Of a stretch of DNA of 64,000 nt, positions 37,313 through 48,621 are shown one piece after another. This stretch comes from Neodiprion pinetum (Eukaryota > Arthropoda > Insecta > Hymenoptera > Diprionidae): NCBI RefSeq assembly GCF_021155775.2, contig NC_060237.1, forward strand, positions 994,501 through 1,058,500, read 5' to 3'. The notes beneath the pieces are model-generated. The model saw only the letters and a list, made by a program, of their open reading frames with translations. It was not told the origin of the DNA and searched no databases. A program made the translations under genes and the position numbers. How positions within the stretch are numbered: position 1 is the first letter of the stretch; the number at the start of each line of letters is the position of its first letter.

Positions 37313-40300
37313 TCTTTGAGAATTCGATAGTTCGGTCCTTTTACCGATCCGTCATTTTAATGTTTTACCCCCACCCCTTTCAGGTATAAGTACGGTCGAG
37401 AGGCGCAGCTTGATGATTTTGCTTTGCAATCCTTCTCGGAGAATCTTTTCTTCTTTCACGTCTTTTATACTGATTTAGTTGATCAATTTTTCGATCCAAC
37501 TTTGAGAGGAAAAAGTTACACGCAGGTGATTGAACCGACAGATTTACGTAGAATTTGTATAAGACGGGTTTTTCTTTCCAAGACCATTCTTTAGGGTTAA
37601 TTTAAGTAATTTTTGGTAATTAGGTGAAAAATGTAGCTTTCTTTTTGATATTTTTGACGGCGCGTGTAGTATTACAAGACTGGAAATGCCGTACGGCGAA
37701 ATCAACTTCGTCACAGAAGCGACAAAATAATAAAAGAAGTAAAAAAACTAAATCCTTATCGAGCGATTGAAAAGTTGATGACTTTCGGTTAACGGTTATA
37801 ATTTTCTAAAACGTGTTAATTAATTTTATTTCTCTTCTACACCTCAGACTCGGGTCCAAATTTGAATTCATTAACGATTATTTACGCTGAAAAAGTATCG
37901 AGCTTATAACAAAAACGGTGCAGGAAAATGTAACTTGTAGTAACTATAATTGATCATCTTCTTCGAGGGCAAAAGACAAACGATGAAATATTGAAGAATT
38001 TTCACAAGTTTCGTCGCGATTAAATCATGTTGCCGTAAAAAAAAAAAATAATTTCTTGTTCTCCTGAAATGAAAAAATAAAAATTAGGACACTTTCGTAT
38101 CGAAACTGTTACTTCGCGTGGATCGGCCCTTTCGTATAATCTCGGATCTCTAGCGCGGACTAACTTGCGCCTCTTTATCCTGTCCTGTCAGCCGGCGAGT
38201 AGTAAGTCTCAGTGTGAGGTCAGCCCAGCGGCGTTGAATATGTACGAATAACCCGATCGACGAGATGATAAAGTTATTCGTTATTTCAACTCGTCGTTAA
38301 TTTTCGAAATACGCAACGAAATCCTGAAACGTATTGTCGCTGAAAAAAAAAAAAAACACAAACTGCAGGAAAATTATTTCCATTTCCTCTGCAGAGTAGG
38401 AATTAATTTCCTACGCCGTGGTAGAAAGAACGAACGAGTCTGCAATTTGTTCGTACAGACTTTTGAGGTTAAATCTTGACCACGCTCGTTGAAAGTCAAA
38501 CGGTCTCGCAGAAAAACTTTATCGCCCGCGTAGCGGGATAAAATCGATCGTTGACGTCGACCCACGAAACGACGATTATCGAGGCGTAATTGTATTTGCC
38601 AAGCTAATTCATGAGCTGAATTCAACGCTTACGCAGGAATCACGAGTGCAGTGAACCGTGTAATACGGTACAAAAAACGGGGCGAAATGTTTTCCGGGAA
38701 AATTCACTCCGCTAAAAGTTTGCCGGCTAGGTGGCGTGCAGCCGAAGAGGGGCTGGTGTTAATTTTCAGCACCGTATCGACGTGGCGATCTCTAATTTTT
38801 GTCTGCCTCTTCGTGGTGGTTTTGTTTCTTTTTTTCCTTCATATTTTTTCACTTTATTTACCTACTTCTTTGTTTCGACCGTTCCCTTTAATCGAAATTT
38901 ACCCACCGAACGCGAATGATTGCGTGTATATTAGGTATCTCATGGAAATCGCGGAGCGACCACTGCGCCCTTCGTTAAAGTGAGGCAAAAATAAAAAAAA
39001 AAAAAAGCACCGAGGCTACAGAAAAGACAGAAGTAAAAAAAAAATGTGGTCGAATAAAAAAAATTTAAACTCCCCTCCTCATTAATTAATCAGTTTATAC
39101 ACACAAAGTAGCGTTATCACGTATATATACATATAATATATATATGTATATGTATACACGTCAGTCTGTAATACGATCTGTATCATCGATATAGTCCGAT
39201 GTTAAAAACTGGGAACAGAAGAAATAAATATGAAACATTCGGTGCTGTGCAATATAAAAGTTCGATTTTTATTTCTTCCAAGTTTTGCCTTTCCTTCTGT
39301 CGTTGTCGTTGAAAAAGGAAAAAGAAATACAAGCGTGTATTGAATTCATGAAAACTAAACTGTAACTTACAGTTGGGAAAAAAATGGCCGTAAAAATGTT
39401 CGCCAAAATTACTTGCTCGAATATTAAATCGTTGCACGGCAGCAAAAAATTATCCGGCTAGGTATATAAATACCGCGGAGTTTTCGTCGAGAGAGTCGTT
39501 TGTCTTGAGTATTTTTTCCGCACCTGATTTGAATAAAAAATAACGTTTAGCAGAAAGACGCAAATCATTATGTCCGAACTGTTGCTTTCTTCTTATTTTT
39601 GCTTTTCTAGACCAACTTTTAATTACACTAATTTAGTTCGCTCGAAGCCAGGAAAAAAATGTGTATTTTGCCAACACGTGTTCGACGAGTGAAATAATTT
39701 TACGCAAGAGCACGGAATTTTATTTCTACTATGTATAGCAATATAGTTAATTATTTCCACTTTTTCGCACGTGAATTTATCATTTATTACACGTATGCGT
39801 ATAAAATTGATATTTTATCTATAAATTTATACACACATGCAGCCGTTTGTGGACGGTGAAGATCGTAATTACAGAGGGTCAAGCCTGGTTCGACACAAAC
39901 GCTGAGAGAAAATTCACCCCCTTCAAGCAAACACGAGTATGTGAACAGAGCAAGTCGAATCACCTAAAAAACTCGCTGAGATAAAACCCACTCTCTTACC
40001 AAGCGTTATACAATAATTCGCGCGCTTCTGCAGCTCGCGAAAATATTTTCGCCGATATGCAATTTTTTTTTTCGTAAATTAAACAAAAGAGTTCCCTCGT
40101 ATTTTTTTTCTCGGTTTTCTCAGTATTCATAAAAATTTTACACACCGATAATTAATAACCGTTCGATAGCCGACTCGCATTGTTACAATCGACTCGAAGC
40201 TTACGAAGTTACGAATTATAATTTTTTTTTGCATAAAATTTTTCCCTCGTGTTTTCGTCATGATTTTTTCTCATCCCCCTCGTTAAGCTCGCATGCGACA

Positions 40301-42356
40301 TTTCTATGCTTTTCGGGTCTAATTATCGTCGACCAGGGGTGGGAAATTGCAGTTGGGGTCAAAGACGGGCTAGAGAGAAGCTAGACAATAGATCGCGAGC
40401 GGCTTGCTCGGCTCCCTGGATGGACGAGGAGGTCAGCTCCACCCATTTTCCGGGATGAAGTGCCCAAGGTAGCGAGTTTAAAGTGTTCTCGAGTCCGCTG
40501 GCGTGTACAAACAGTCGCCTAATGGGCTCTCTGCGCCCTTCGAGCCGCACTCGCCTTTTACACCTGTCCGTACAACATGCTCGTACGTGTGCAGTCCGAC
40601 CTACGACAGCATGAAGATATTGCTCGCTGGGCAAGATCCTTTATTTCGGATCGGACGCCGGCGGGCCGGAAACTCCGGAAAACCTGTTTCCATTACCGCG
40701 GAAGTACGGAAACTCGAATACCTTCGTGAATCACGGACTGGTGTGATAACGGTGGAGTTGATTTTTATTCGTCTTTCAAATTAGAACGTGAATCAAGAAT
40801 CTTTGTACTGCGGAGAGATTGAAATGTCGGAAATTCAAACTTCTTTCAAATTTATTGTAACCACTGTCAATCAGCTTCAGGGGTACAAACAATTTGCTTT
40901 TTTTTCATTCGATGCGAAAGATGAGGAAAGCAGGATTTCGAGACGGTGAATTTTCGTAATCGTTCATTGTAGCTTGAGAAATTGATTTCGGATTCGACGG
41001 AGAAAAAAAAAATATGCGATAACAGAGGAAAAGATTTCAATAAATCAATTAATAGTATTTTACTGTCTCATCTTGCGAAAACGGCGAGTAGAAAAATTGT
41101 GTTCTCGAAGGTTGAATCTCAGGATCCTGTATACCAGTAAGACGTAAAAAAACGTTATAGATATATAATCCAAGGAAGAAGAAGAACAAGCTGCACGTCT
41201 GCCAATTCTCTTTCTACTTAAATAATTTCTACTTTCATCCAAGCTTGAAGTGCAACGTATTATCTTTTTTCCTCCACTCGAACCATGACTAAATTATATG
41301 ACCTCGACGAGTTCTGGAAACGAAATTGAAGTCTGGTCATTTGCACCGAATTGTATGGGAAATTCTCCAACGAGAAAGAAAAAAAACCATTCACCCTCGA
41401 TTCTTTCCAAACGAATACGTGCAATATTAACTCTGTTTCATGCATGAGCAAAAAGAGCAAGAAAACTTGGCGCAAAAGCTGAAATTTCGCAATTTCAACC
41501 AACGGGTTCGCTTTATCCGAATCAAACTTCCAATACTGCGAAGGAAATCTCACAAAGAAATTTTGAACCGTACGTCTTAAGGCGTTTATGGCGTCGCGAC
41601 TCGCCGCATGGTTTTTGGGGGGTTGCCGAAGGGGGTGAAGAAGCGAGGTTCGCACACCCCTCGCGGCATGCAGTATCGAGCGAGACTCGTCTATAAATAG
41701 AGTTTCGCGGCGAAGTCCCAAGTATTTAGCGTCTCGTGACAAACTTCTCTTCAAGCCTCGCCGTAGAGCGCGATGCAGAAATTGGCAGGGAGGACGAGGG
41801 CGAAACGCTGCCGAGTTCAAATTCGAAACAATCCTGCCACGCGGTGCAGCTTCGACTCAGCTTCGTTACAGCGTGGATAAATCGAGACGTGAATACCGGC
41901 GTAAATACGTACTCGCGATACCGGCTGACGCGTCGAGAACAAGGGACGGCTGTCGGCTTCCCGCCGACTTCCGGTCGAAACCGGAAACCTCTCTCTTCGC
42001 TCACTCGCAAACTTTTCCATACAGATATTTTTGCAGGAACGTAGAGCACTTGCGCTGCACGCGGAAAGCTTGCGTCACGTATAATCTGGAAACGATTCAT
42101 TTCGTTCGTTCGGTTTCAGCCTGCAGGGTTTTGCGAGGAGGGATTTTTATTCTTTTCAAAAACCAGACAGACGAGGGAAAGAAATTCACGCAACGAATTC
42201 AAAGAAATATAATTAGAATCTTTGTGTAACAATTTGAACGACGTGTTTTCTTTCTCTAATATTCTTTTTTTACGTCTCACTGCGTTTGATTAATAAAATA
42301 AGTTTTAACTTCTTGATGATATCAAGATTTTTATTTGTATTCTTTTTCCCCTCAAC

Positions 42357-42374
42357 CTCTCTCTCTCTCTCTCT
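42357..42374. repeat. (CT)n microsatellite
   Basis: A tract of about nine CT units in AT-rich DNA. Confidence 0.85.
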
Positions 42375-43351
42375 TTCTTTGTTTCTTCGAATGCCGCACC
42401 TTGTGCACAACAAACTCGTATAATAATAATAATAACCACAATAATGACGATATAATAATGTAGGAACTGCAGGGTTGTGCGACTCGTTATTAACTAGAAC
42501 GTGTGATTATCTTCTTAACGGGTCGAGAAATGCGGTAAAATTACGTCCGTATGTATACGTGTACATCTACGTATACATACCATGTAAGTACATGCAGTAT
42601 CGTTTTTTATTCATTGTCTTATTTCTCGCCCTATTTATGGACACAATCGGCGCTAAAGAATTCTTTATTCTTTTTCTTCGTTAACTCTTGTTACATATCT
42701 CGACATAATTTTTTCACCTTAGATGAGAATCACCTTCTTGACGGGTGTCGTAAATAGTTTTTATTTTCTCGAAGAATTTTCCTGACAAGACGAGTTGAAC
42801 GGTTCGTGTTGTTTTATTTTCTTGTTTTTGTTGAAATATTTATGCATGCTTAGGTCGCGAGATACGGTTTAGAAAATTTTGAAATTCCGGATTTATGCAA
42901 TTTAACAACTTGAATTTTTGGTTACACATACGTGATACTTTTTGCAATATGTAAAATATTTGACACGGTATTTGTGCAGTGCAGCATATTTTTTGTGCAG
43001 GGAAAGTGGGCGCCTACCGTACCGTATAGTGAGTTACAGTTTGGTGCTGGGAGTAGAGCGAATGCTTTATTCCCGGAGAGGGAGCTTTCAAACCCTTTCG
43101 TTTCACTTTGACAAACGTAACAGCGGCAGCAGCAGATGGAGCTGCAGTATAACATCGCTGAAGAATTAAAGTGGTACACACGCACAAGCTTATGCGCCGC
43201 ATTACCACAAATACACACGTATTCAACGATTCAGCTTACAGTGAAGAATAAAAAAAAGAAAACTCGCTGCGCAATATTTGAAAAAGCTCTCCCTCAAGTA
43301 TCAGCAACAAAGTACCGCACGTATCGTTTATACTTTTAATACGTATGTACA

Positions 43352-43824
43352 TGCGTATGGGGGATTCCATGCGAACCCAAAAAACGATGGACTCTCGCCA
43401 TTTTTGATTTTACTTGAAAAATTTTCCGAAATTGCTCCAACACTGAAACGGTACCCTGATGTTTTTAAAATTTTCTGACCAGCTCGGTAATTATTTGTAA
43501 ACATTAGGAGCGATTTTGAAAAGAAGCTTTTTTAAAATTCTCAAGAATTTCAATTTTTGATTTTTTTGGCACATTCAAGTTTTTTTTATCAACTTCGCAA
43601 TGAAACCGGTCTAGAAATAATTTAAGTGAAAAATAGAAGTTTGCTGAAGTATTCGGGGATATCCAAATTACAAATAATTAACCAGTCCAATGAAAAATTG
43701 AAAAAAAATTCAGGGTACTGTTTCAGAGTTTCAGACAATTGCAGAAAAAGTTTGGATCAAAATCGCAAATAGCGAGGATCAGACTTGCACGTTTGTTGGA
43801 TTCGCGTGGAATTCCCCATACGCA
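43352..43824. mobile_element. 473-bp foldback (MITE-like) element
   Basis: The two ends are inverted copies: TGCGTATGGGGGATTCCATG on the left matches TGCGTATGGGGAATTCCACG read inward from the right. Homology continues deep into both arms. CTGAAACGGTACCCTGA (left, about 43443-43459) matches CTGAAACAGTACCCTGA (right, reversed), and TAATTATTTGTAA occurs in both arms near 43488 and 43680. The element is therefore an almost complete palindrome with arms of roughly 150 bases and an unpaired, T-rich centre. It is flanked by TACA on both sides (43348-43351 and 43825-43828), a possible 4-base target duplication, though the outer A/T could also belong to the repeat. There is no coding capacity, so it would be a non-autonomous DNA transposon. 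The superfamily is not determined. Confidence 0.75.
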
Positions 43825-44458
43825 TACACGCCAATACACATATTTCGTTAACGTATAATAATACAACACAGTACACACGACTCGATAACTGCTGCTCCCC
43901 GATCCTCGTTATAGAATTTATTTTACCGATGGAATTTTTATCGCAAAATCGATGTCTGTATGAAATTATTACCGCACACGTATAAATGTATATACCTGAT
44001 ACACAATGTCGCATCAACGTGTAGGCAGAGCACGTATGAGGGAAAGTTTTTCCGCGGGTAGAGCGATAAATTCAACGGCCTTTATTATTTTTATCGCCGG
44101 CCGCCCCGAACTGTTTTACCGCATCATATGTACCTACCTAAAAACGTCTGCCTTTCAGCCTAAGTGTATTGAGTATGTACACATAAGTGTGAGCGATAAC
44201 TCATGCCTGCCAGTTTCGTTGAGTTTCCTGCAGCCTGCAGCAGCCTGTCTTCCGCTGTATCGCGATTTACCCCAGGAAGAAAATGGCGAAGCTGCGAGAA
44301 TTGGCCGCGTCCGCGTCTTTTTCTATCTTCCTCTCTTTCGTAACACCTTTTTTTCACCTCACGTTGCAGAGCTTCCGTACAGCGGATGCTCGTGTGCGTC
44401 GATCAGATTTTGTTGTACGCGAAGCTTTTCATGTTTTGCATGTTACGCCTGGCTGGAA

Positions 44459-44475
44459 AACGGACGGACGGACGG
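44459..44475. repeat. (ACGG)n short repeat
   Basis: Four tandem ACGG units within GC-richer non-coding sequence. Confidence 0.75.
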
Positions 44476-45068
44476 TCTGCGGACAGCCTTACCGGCATGT
44501 AAGCGGGTTACAATAATTGTTCGCTAATGGAATTCCCGAGGAAAGAAGCTTTCGTAAGCTCGATATTTTCATCCCTGTCCTCGAATGACAGCCCGTGTTA
44601 CGTTTTTTTCTTTTTATTTCGCCCGTACTCGCTCTGCGTGTCAATCAGACGCAGATTGTATAATATAAGTAAGTTTTCTGCATTGTTTCAGTATCGCTGA
44701 ATGTATATACAACACTCTTTAAAAAGGTTTCGATGGAAATTTGCCGGTTTTCGAAGTATTTTTTATATCCAGGCGAGAGATGAACTCGAAAGCTTGTTTC
44801 GTTGTAAAAACAAAGTTGCCAGTTATTGTTCAACCTCTTGTTTTACTTGTTGGCAAACCGTATAATGCTATTCGGCGCTTGAACCGCGAGCGGATTTTTC
44901 ATTAATTTCTTCCTGAATTCTTGAAACGTGAAAAGAAATCTTCCACCTTCGATCGCCGCGGAAGGGAAGAAAATTCATTTCGGTCTTGGAGAGATGAAAA
45001 CCTGGAATATTGGCCTTCCTGGGATGGCAGTGGGGTCGTTCTTCCGCACCATTTCGCAAACAAAATGG

Positions 45069-45092
45069 TATATATATATATATATATATATA
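45069..45092. repeat. (TA)n microsatellite
   Basis: About twelve TA units, followed by CACATACATACGCACA-type simple sequence. Confidence 0.9.
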
Positions 45093-47078
45093 CACATACA
45101 TACGCACATACGGATAGAGGTATGGGAAAGTTGCGAAACGGTGCGATGGAGCGTTTAAAAAAAAAAAGGATTTCGAAAATTGTGAAACAAAAAAGAACGT
45201 GAATTTAAATTCCTTCCTGAACGGAAAAGAAATCGCGAAGTAAATTTTCAAACGATTTCGAAGAAAAGTAAAAAAATTTGAGGCTCTAAGAAAATTAGTC
45301 AAGGTGTTGATTTGATAGGGTTTTAACGTCTGACCTTCGGTCTGTTCAATGAAGTCTACAGGACTCTGGAGATAATTACTGGGGAGAAAGAAGTGCTCGA
45401 GTCAAAGAGTGTAAAAGTTTAATCAAAGTCAAGGGTAAAAAGAAAAACCCCTGTCAACGGATGTTGGACGATATCCGAAACTTGATATTCCAGACCGTCC
45501 GAGCCTTGATGGTATTTCTTCCAATCTCCAGATATTTTAGCATCCTCAGCGGGGCTTTCCCGGAAATAGTGATAAATCTGTGTGATATGTGTCGTAGGTT
45601 AACGTAATAAATAGTCGCGTTGTAAATTCGGTTACGACGGAGACATTTGATGGCTATAACACGTTTTTCCCCGAGATTTTCTACCCCGCAATCGTCGAGG
45701 CGAGTATAACTACTCGTTAACACGGAATCTGGGCCGCAATCTAACATCCGTACAAGGCAGCCACACAGACCTATCCCGTCCGCAACCCTTCCTATACCCA
45801 TGTTCCAACGCATATGTATATGCATGTATATGTGTGTATATATAGATATACAGATATACTTCCCCCCCGCCCAGACGGCGAGCTTAGAACCGGTCTACAT
45901 AATCACGAGGCGGCGCATTAAGATGGATAAGTTATACACGGCTAGGGAGCCGATTGCATATCTTTCGACGGTAACCCGTTCAAACCCCCATTTAATTCTC
46001 CCGAACCCCTGTTAAAGATATTCGTGATCCGAATTCTCCGCGCGTCTCTTTCCTCGCCACAGACAGCCGCTGTTTTTGCATTTTTATCATCCATTTGTTT
46101 CTCCATCTTGCGTAACGTTGATGTTACCTCTGTATTCTATGACTTCGATTCAAAATTAGTAGATTTCTGGATAACTGAAAAGAAAGAAAAGGAAATCCAA
46201 TCGGTGGAATTTTTAGCTCGTATGAACCAGAGATAGATACATGTATAATTTATTCTTCGTGGCGATGTTGAACAAACAGATGCGACAGAGAAAAGTAGCG
46301 ATGTATCGTGAGAGGCAAATAATACGTGAAAAAAGGAAGTGAACAGAAATGAGGTAAGATTTAATCTGATCAAATAAACAGAGATCGATCTCGGTGAAGA
46401 CGAAAATGAAATAACGATTGAAGAGAGAGAAAGAGAGAGAAACAATGTCGGAAACTTGATAGATAGAAATATCCACGGCACGTCCAAACATGTTATTATT
46501 GTCATTTTCATCATTTTTATACACGAACAAAATATCGCGTCTCTCGAATACCTGAAAACGTAAAAAGCACGGAACGAAATTTCAGGATCGTACCGCGGGA
46601 ATTTCGGGTTTCTTAGACGCAGCTGAACGTGGGGAAGGACAGGAGGGAAATTCGGGGGTGGCAGTGGCGCCAGATCATCCCCGGAGTGAAACGCGGCGAA
46701 AGCTCGAACTAGCGAGGGGTGCAAAGCCACAGTTGGTTGCGGGCCGCAGCCCCGGTAACATCAACGCGCCGCGTCGAGCCGAGTCGCCAACTTTTTTCAT
46801 TTCAAACCTCCGAATGGTCAAAGTTTTCTTATGATTGTAAAAATTCTTGGAGATGTTGGAGCCGGATTCGCAAGCTGATCTTCACCCTCCTCGCGACGCG
46901 CGATCCGTCGAGGGCGCTTTTTTCGCTCCGCGTGCTCCGTAGTTTTGGCTCTTTTTCTCCCATTTCGAGTTCGAGATCAGAAGGGAAGAGAGCGCGAGAA
47001 GCTCAGGGTGAATCGAGTGACAGAACGTCAAGGGGTCGCGCTTTTTTCACCCCGAATTATCCAAAGCGCGCGGGAGCA

Positions 47079-47099
47079 GGGGGGGGTGGGGGGGGGGGG
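47079..47099. repeat. Interrupted poly-G tract
   Basis: G8, one T, then G12. It gives a false glycine run in the overlapping + strand frame, which I reject as a gene. Confidence 0.9.
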
Positions 47100-47603
47100 A
47101 GGCGGGATCGAAACATGCGAAAGGTCAAACGGCGCTCATCGTCGGACCGCGCTGATGCATGGGTCGCGATTAGAGTCGACGGGTGCCGAGTAACGACCTC
47201 GAAAAAATCCTGGAAACGGAGTCGTTGAGGCCCGGATTTACTCGTGTTTATTTTTTATTTATTTTTTTCTGGTCTGTTTTGTTTTTCACACTTTTTTTTT
47301 TTTTTTTTTCGTATTTCCTGATATTTTTATCGGCGTCGATCGTTACGCCGGACGATCGAGAATGATCGAGAAACCGGCACCGATATGCAACCGTTCTGTG
47401 ATTACACGTATATAATAAACGTGAAAATTCAACGCTAAGCAATAATTTATAATCAACACAAGCAATCATTCAAGTGCAAAGAGGGGAAGAAAGAAGATAA
47501 CAAAAAAGTCGTAAATGTGAGACTAAACGTAAGAGTGAATCGTTGCGGTGAAACAAATGGATGAATTTAGTGCATGTCTATTAAATTATTAAAGCCGTAA
47601 TTG

Positions 47604-47604
<1 letters not shown>

Positions 47605-47698
<94 letters not shown>

Positions 47699-47754
47699 TA
47701 ACAACAAGAATAATAATAATAACAACAATAACAACAAGAATAATAATAATAATC
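47605..47754. repeat. (TAA)n microsatellite with a secondary repeat
   Basis: About 90 bases of uninterrupted TAA units are followed by about 60 bases in which a unit like AACAATAACAACAAGAATAA appears twice before more TAA. Read in frame it gives long Asn or Ile runs, which are artefacts. It lies about 500 bases before the coding-like island at 48117. Confidence 0.95.
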
Positions 47755-48177
47755 GTTATATTATACATTCGCCCAGAAGCTGGAGGCAATAATTTGAGTT
47801 TCAACAGATATTGTAATTAAGAGGAGGGAGGATTGGGGTTTCGGAAAAGCAACCGCATAGATGACCTTGAGGAAAATTACGTACGACGGTGGCGTGCCCG
47901 GAAAAATTCGGTCACGGATCGGTGGTTGTTTGACGTTGATAATGCGAAACGCGGGATTCCGCTTCGCCCGCAAAAGGTTGGGTAGCGTCGACCTGTTCAA
48001 GAAGGTCCTCAGGTGAGGCGGGGCGAAAGGCCATCGCGGCTGTCGAGGGTCGCCTTTCTTTCGTACCTGCTCGTTCGGTTCCCGATTCCCGGTTCCCTTG
48101 CCCAGCTTCGTTGTAAATTTGGAAAAACGTAACGCGGCGAGAGATCGGCGGTGCTTCCCCAGCCACTCGCGGTTGCC

Positions 48178-48267
48178 ATGGTTCGTCGCTCTTCGGTACC
48201 ATCGCGGTTCATCGGCCCTCCGGATGCCGACCTCCCGGCTTCGGGATGCTGCACGCCGTCCTCTTAG
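48178..48267 (+). other. Short upstream frame with ideal start context, overlapping the 48246 ORF
   Basis: The ATG sits in GCCATGG, an ideal eukaryotic start context, and opens 29 codons (MVRRSSVPSRFIGPPDADLP and nine more) ending at TAG 48265-48267. It overlaps the ATG at 48246, which is in another frame. Composition and codon choice look coding. If the downstream frame is a real exon, this is either an overlapping upstream ORF that would limit its translation or the true N-terminus separated by a one-base frameshift or assembly error. Confidence 0.3.
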
Positions 48268-48621
48268 GCAGCGGCCCCGGTCGACCTGGACCAGCCGACT
48301 ACTCCCGGCAAGGCACCTTTATCCTTGAAAGAGCGTCGACCCGCCTCAAAATGAACCGCGGCGAACAGGAAACCCTGTTCCGGCAGAGCAGGCAGCTCAC
48401 CAGGATCGTTCCATCACGCGAGGACCTCGTCCTTAGCGTTACGAAGGCCCCGATCAACCAGCAACAGCATCAGGAACAGCAGCACCGACAGCTGCAACAA
48501 AATTCACCCCACCTTGGATTTCATCCGCAACTGCAACAACACCAGCAGCAATCCTCCGGTCAATATCATCACGCCAATTGCCAGGCGGCTCAGGAGAATT
48601 ATAAAAAATGCGCGACGGCAG
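48246..48621 (+). CDS. Candidate alternative N-terminal exon, Gln/His-rich
   Basis: The frame is open from 48117; the first ATG is at 48246. Up to a good donor (GACGGCAG then GTACAA) at 48622 it gives 125 codons and ends in phase 1. Residues 1-35 include GPGRPGPADYSRQGTFILER, loosely reminiscent of the Gly-rich G-T/A-L-L-L stretch in the N-termini of vertebrate KCNQ2, 3 and 5. Residues 36-70 are mixed charged, and 71-103 are Gln/His-rich (CAG/CAA/CAC codons). Third-position G/C bias is strong up to about residue 70, as in the accepted exons. It lies on the + strand between the canonical and alternative S1-entry exons. However, its phase-1 end matches the acceptor type of the exons at 17056 and 22579, not any acceptor I can find before 52829. 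It could join an exon I missed, or belong to another gene. Confidence 0.4.

Larger units (their letters stand above)
22754..48116 (+). other. Long exon-free interval (intron for the canonical transcript)
   Basis: About 25 kb starting at the GTAAGT donor with no exon I can support. It holds probable repeat DNA at 23980-24190, a TGACGTCA word at 24521-24528, a G13 run at 29990-30002, and small palindromic repeats at 31345-31570, 36190-36335 and 37040-37312. It also holds CT tracts at 35346-35376 and 42357-42374, a CA-rich tract at 36767-36797, the foldback element at 43352-43824, a (TA)n at 45069-45092, G-runs at 47079-47099 and a (TAA)n tract at 47605-47754. Longer open frames (for example 41260-41820 -, 44006-44527 +, 46137-46730 -, 46719-47228 +) have no recognisable domain and overlap others. 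Confidence 0.6.

Noticed and set aside
41260..41820. 186-codon minus-strand open frame
   Set aside because: Several overlapping frames are open in the same CpG-rich patch on both strands; no recognisable motif.
44006..44527. 173-codon plus-strand open frame
   Set aside because: No domain, Cys/Ser/Phe-rich without pattern, overlapped by another open frame and simple repeats.
46137..46730. 197-codon minus-strand open frame
   Set aside because: Ser/Phe/Leu low-complexity from purine-rich simple sequence on the other strand, no domain, no splice or codon-bias support.
46719..47228. 169-codon plus-strand open frame with a Gly run
   Set aside because: The Gly run comes from the poly-G tract at 47079-47099 and the rest is unrecognised, mostly basic and Ser-rich.
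47601..47804. Poly-Asn and poly-Ile open frames
   Set aside because: Direct translation of the (TAA)n microsatellite.
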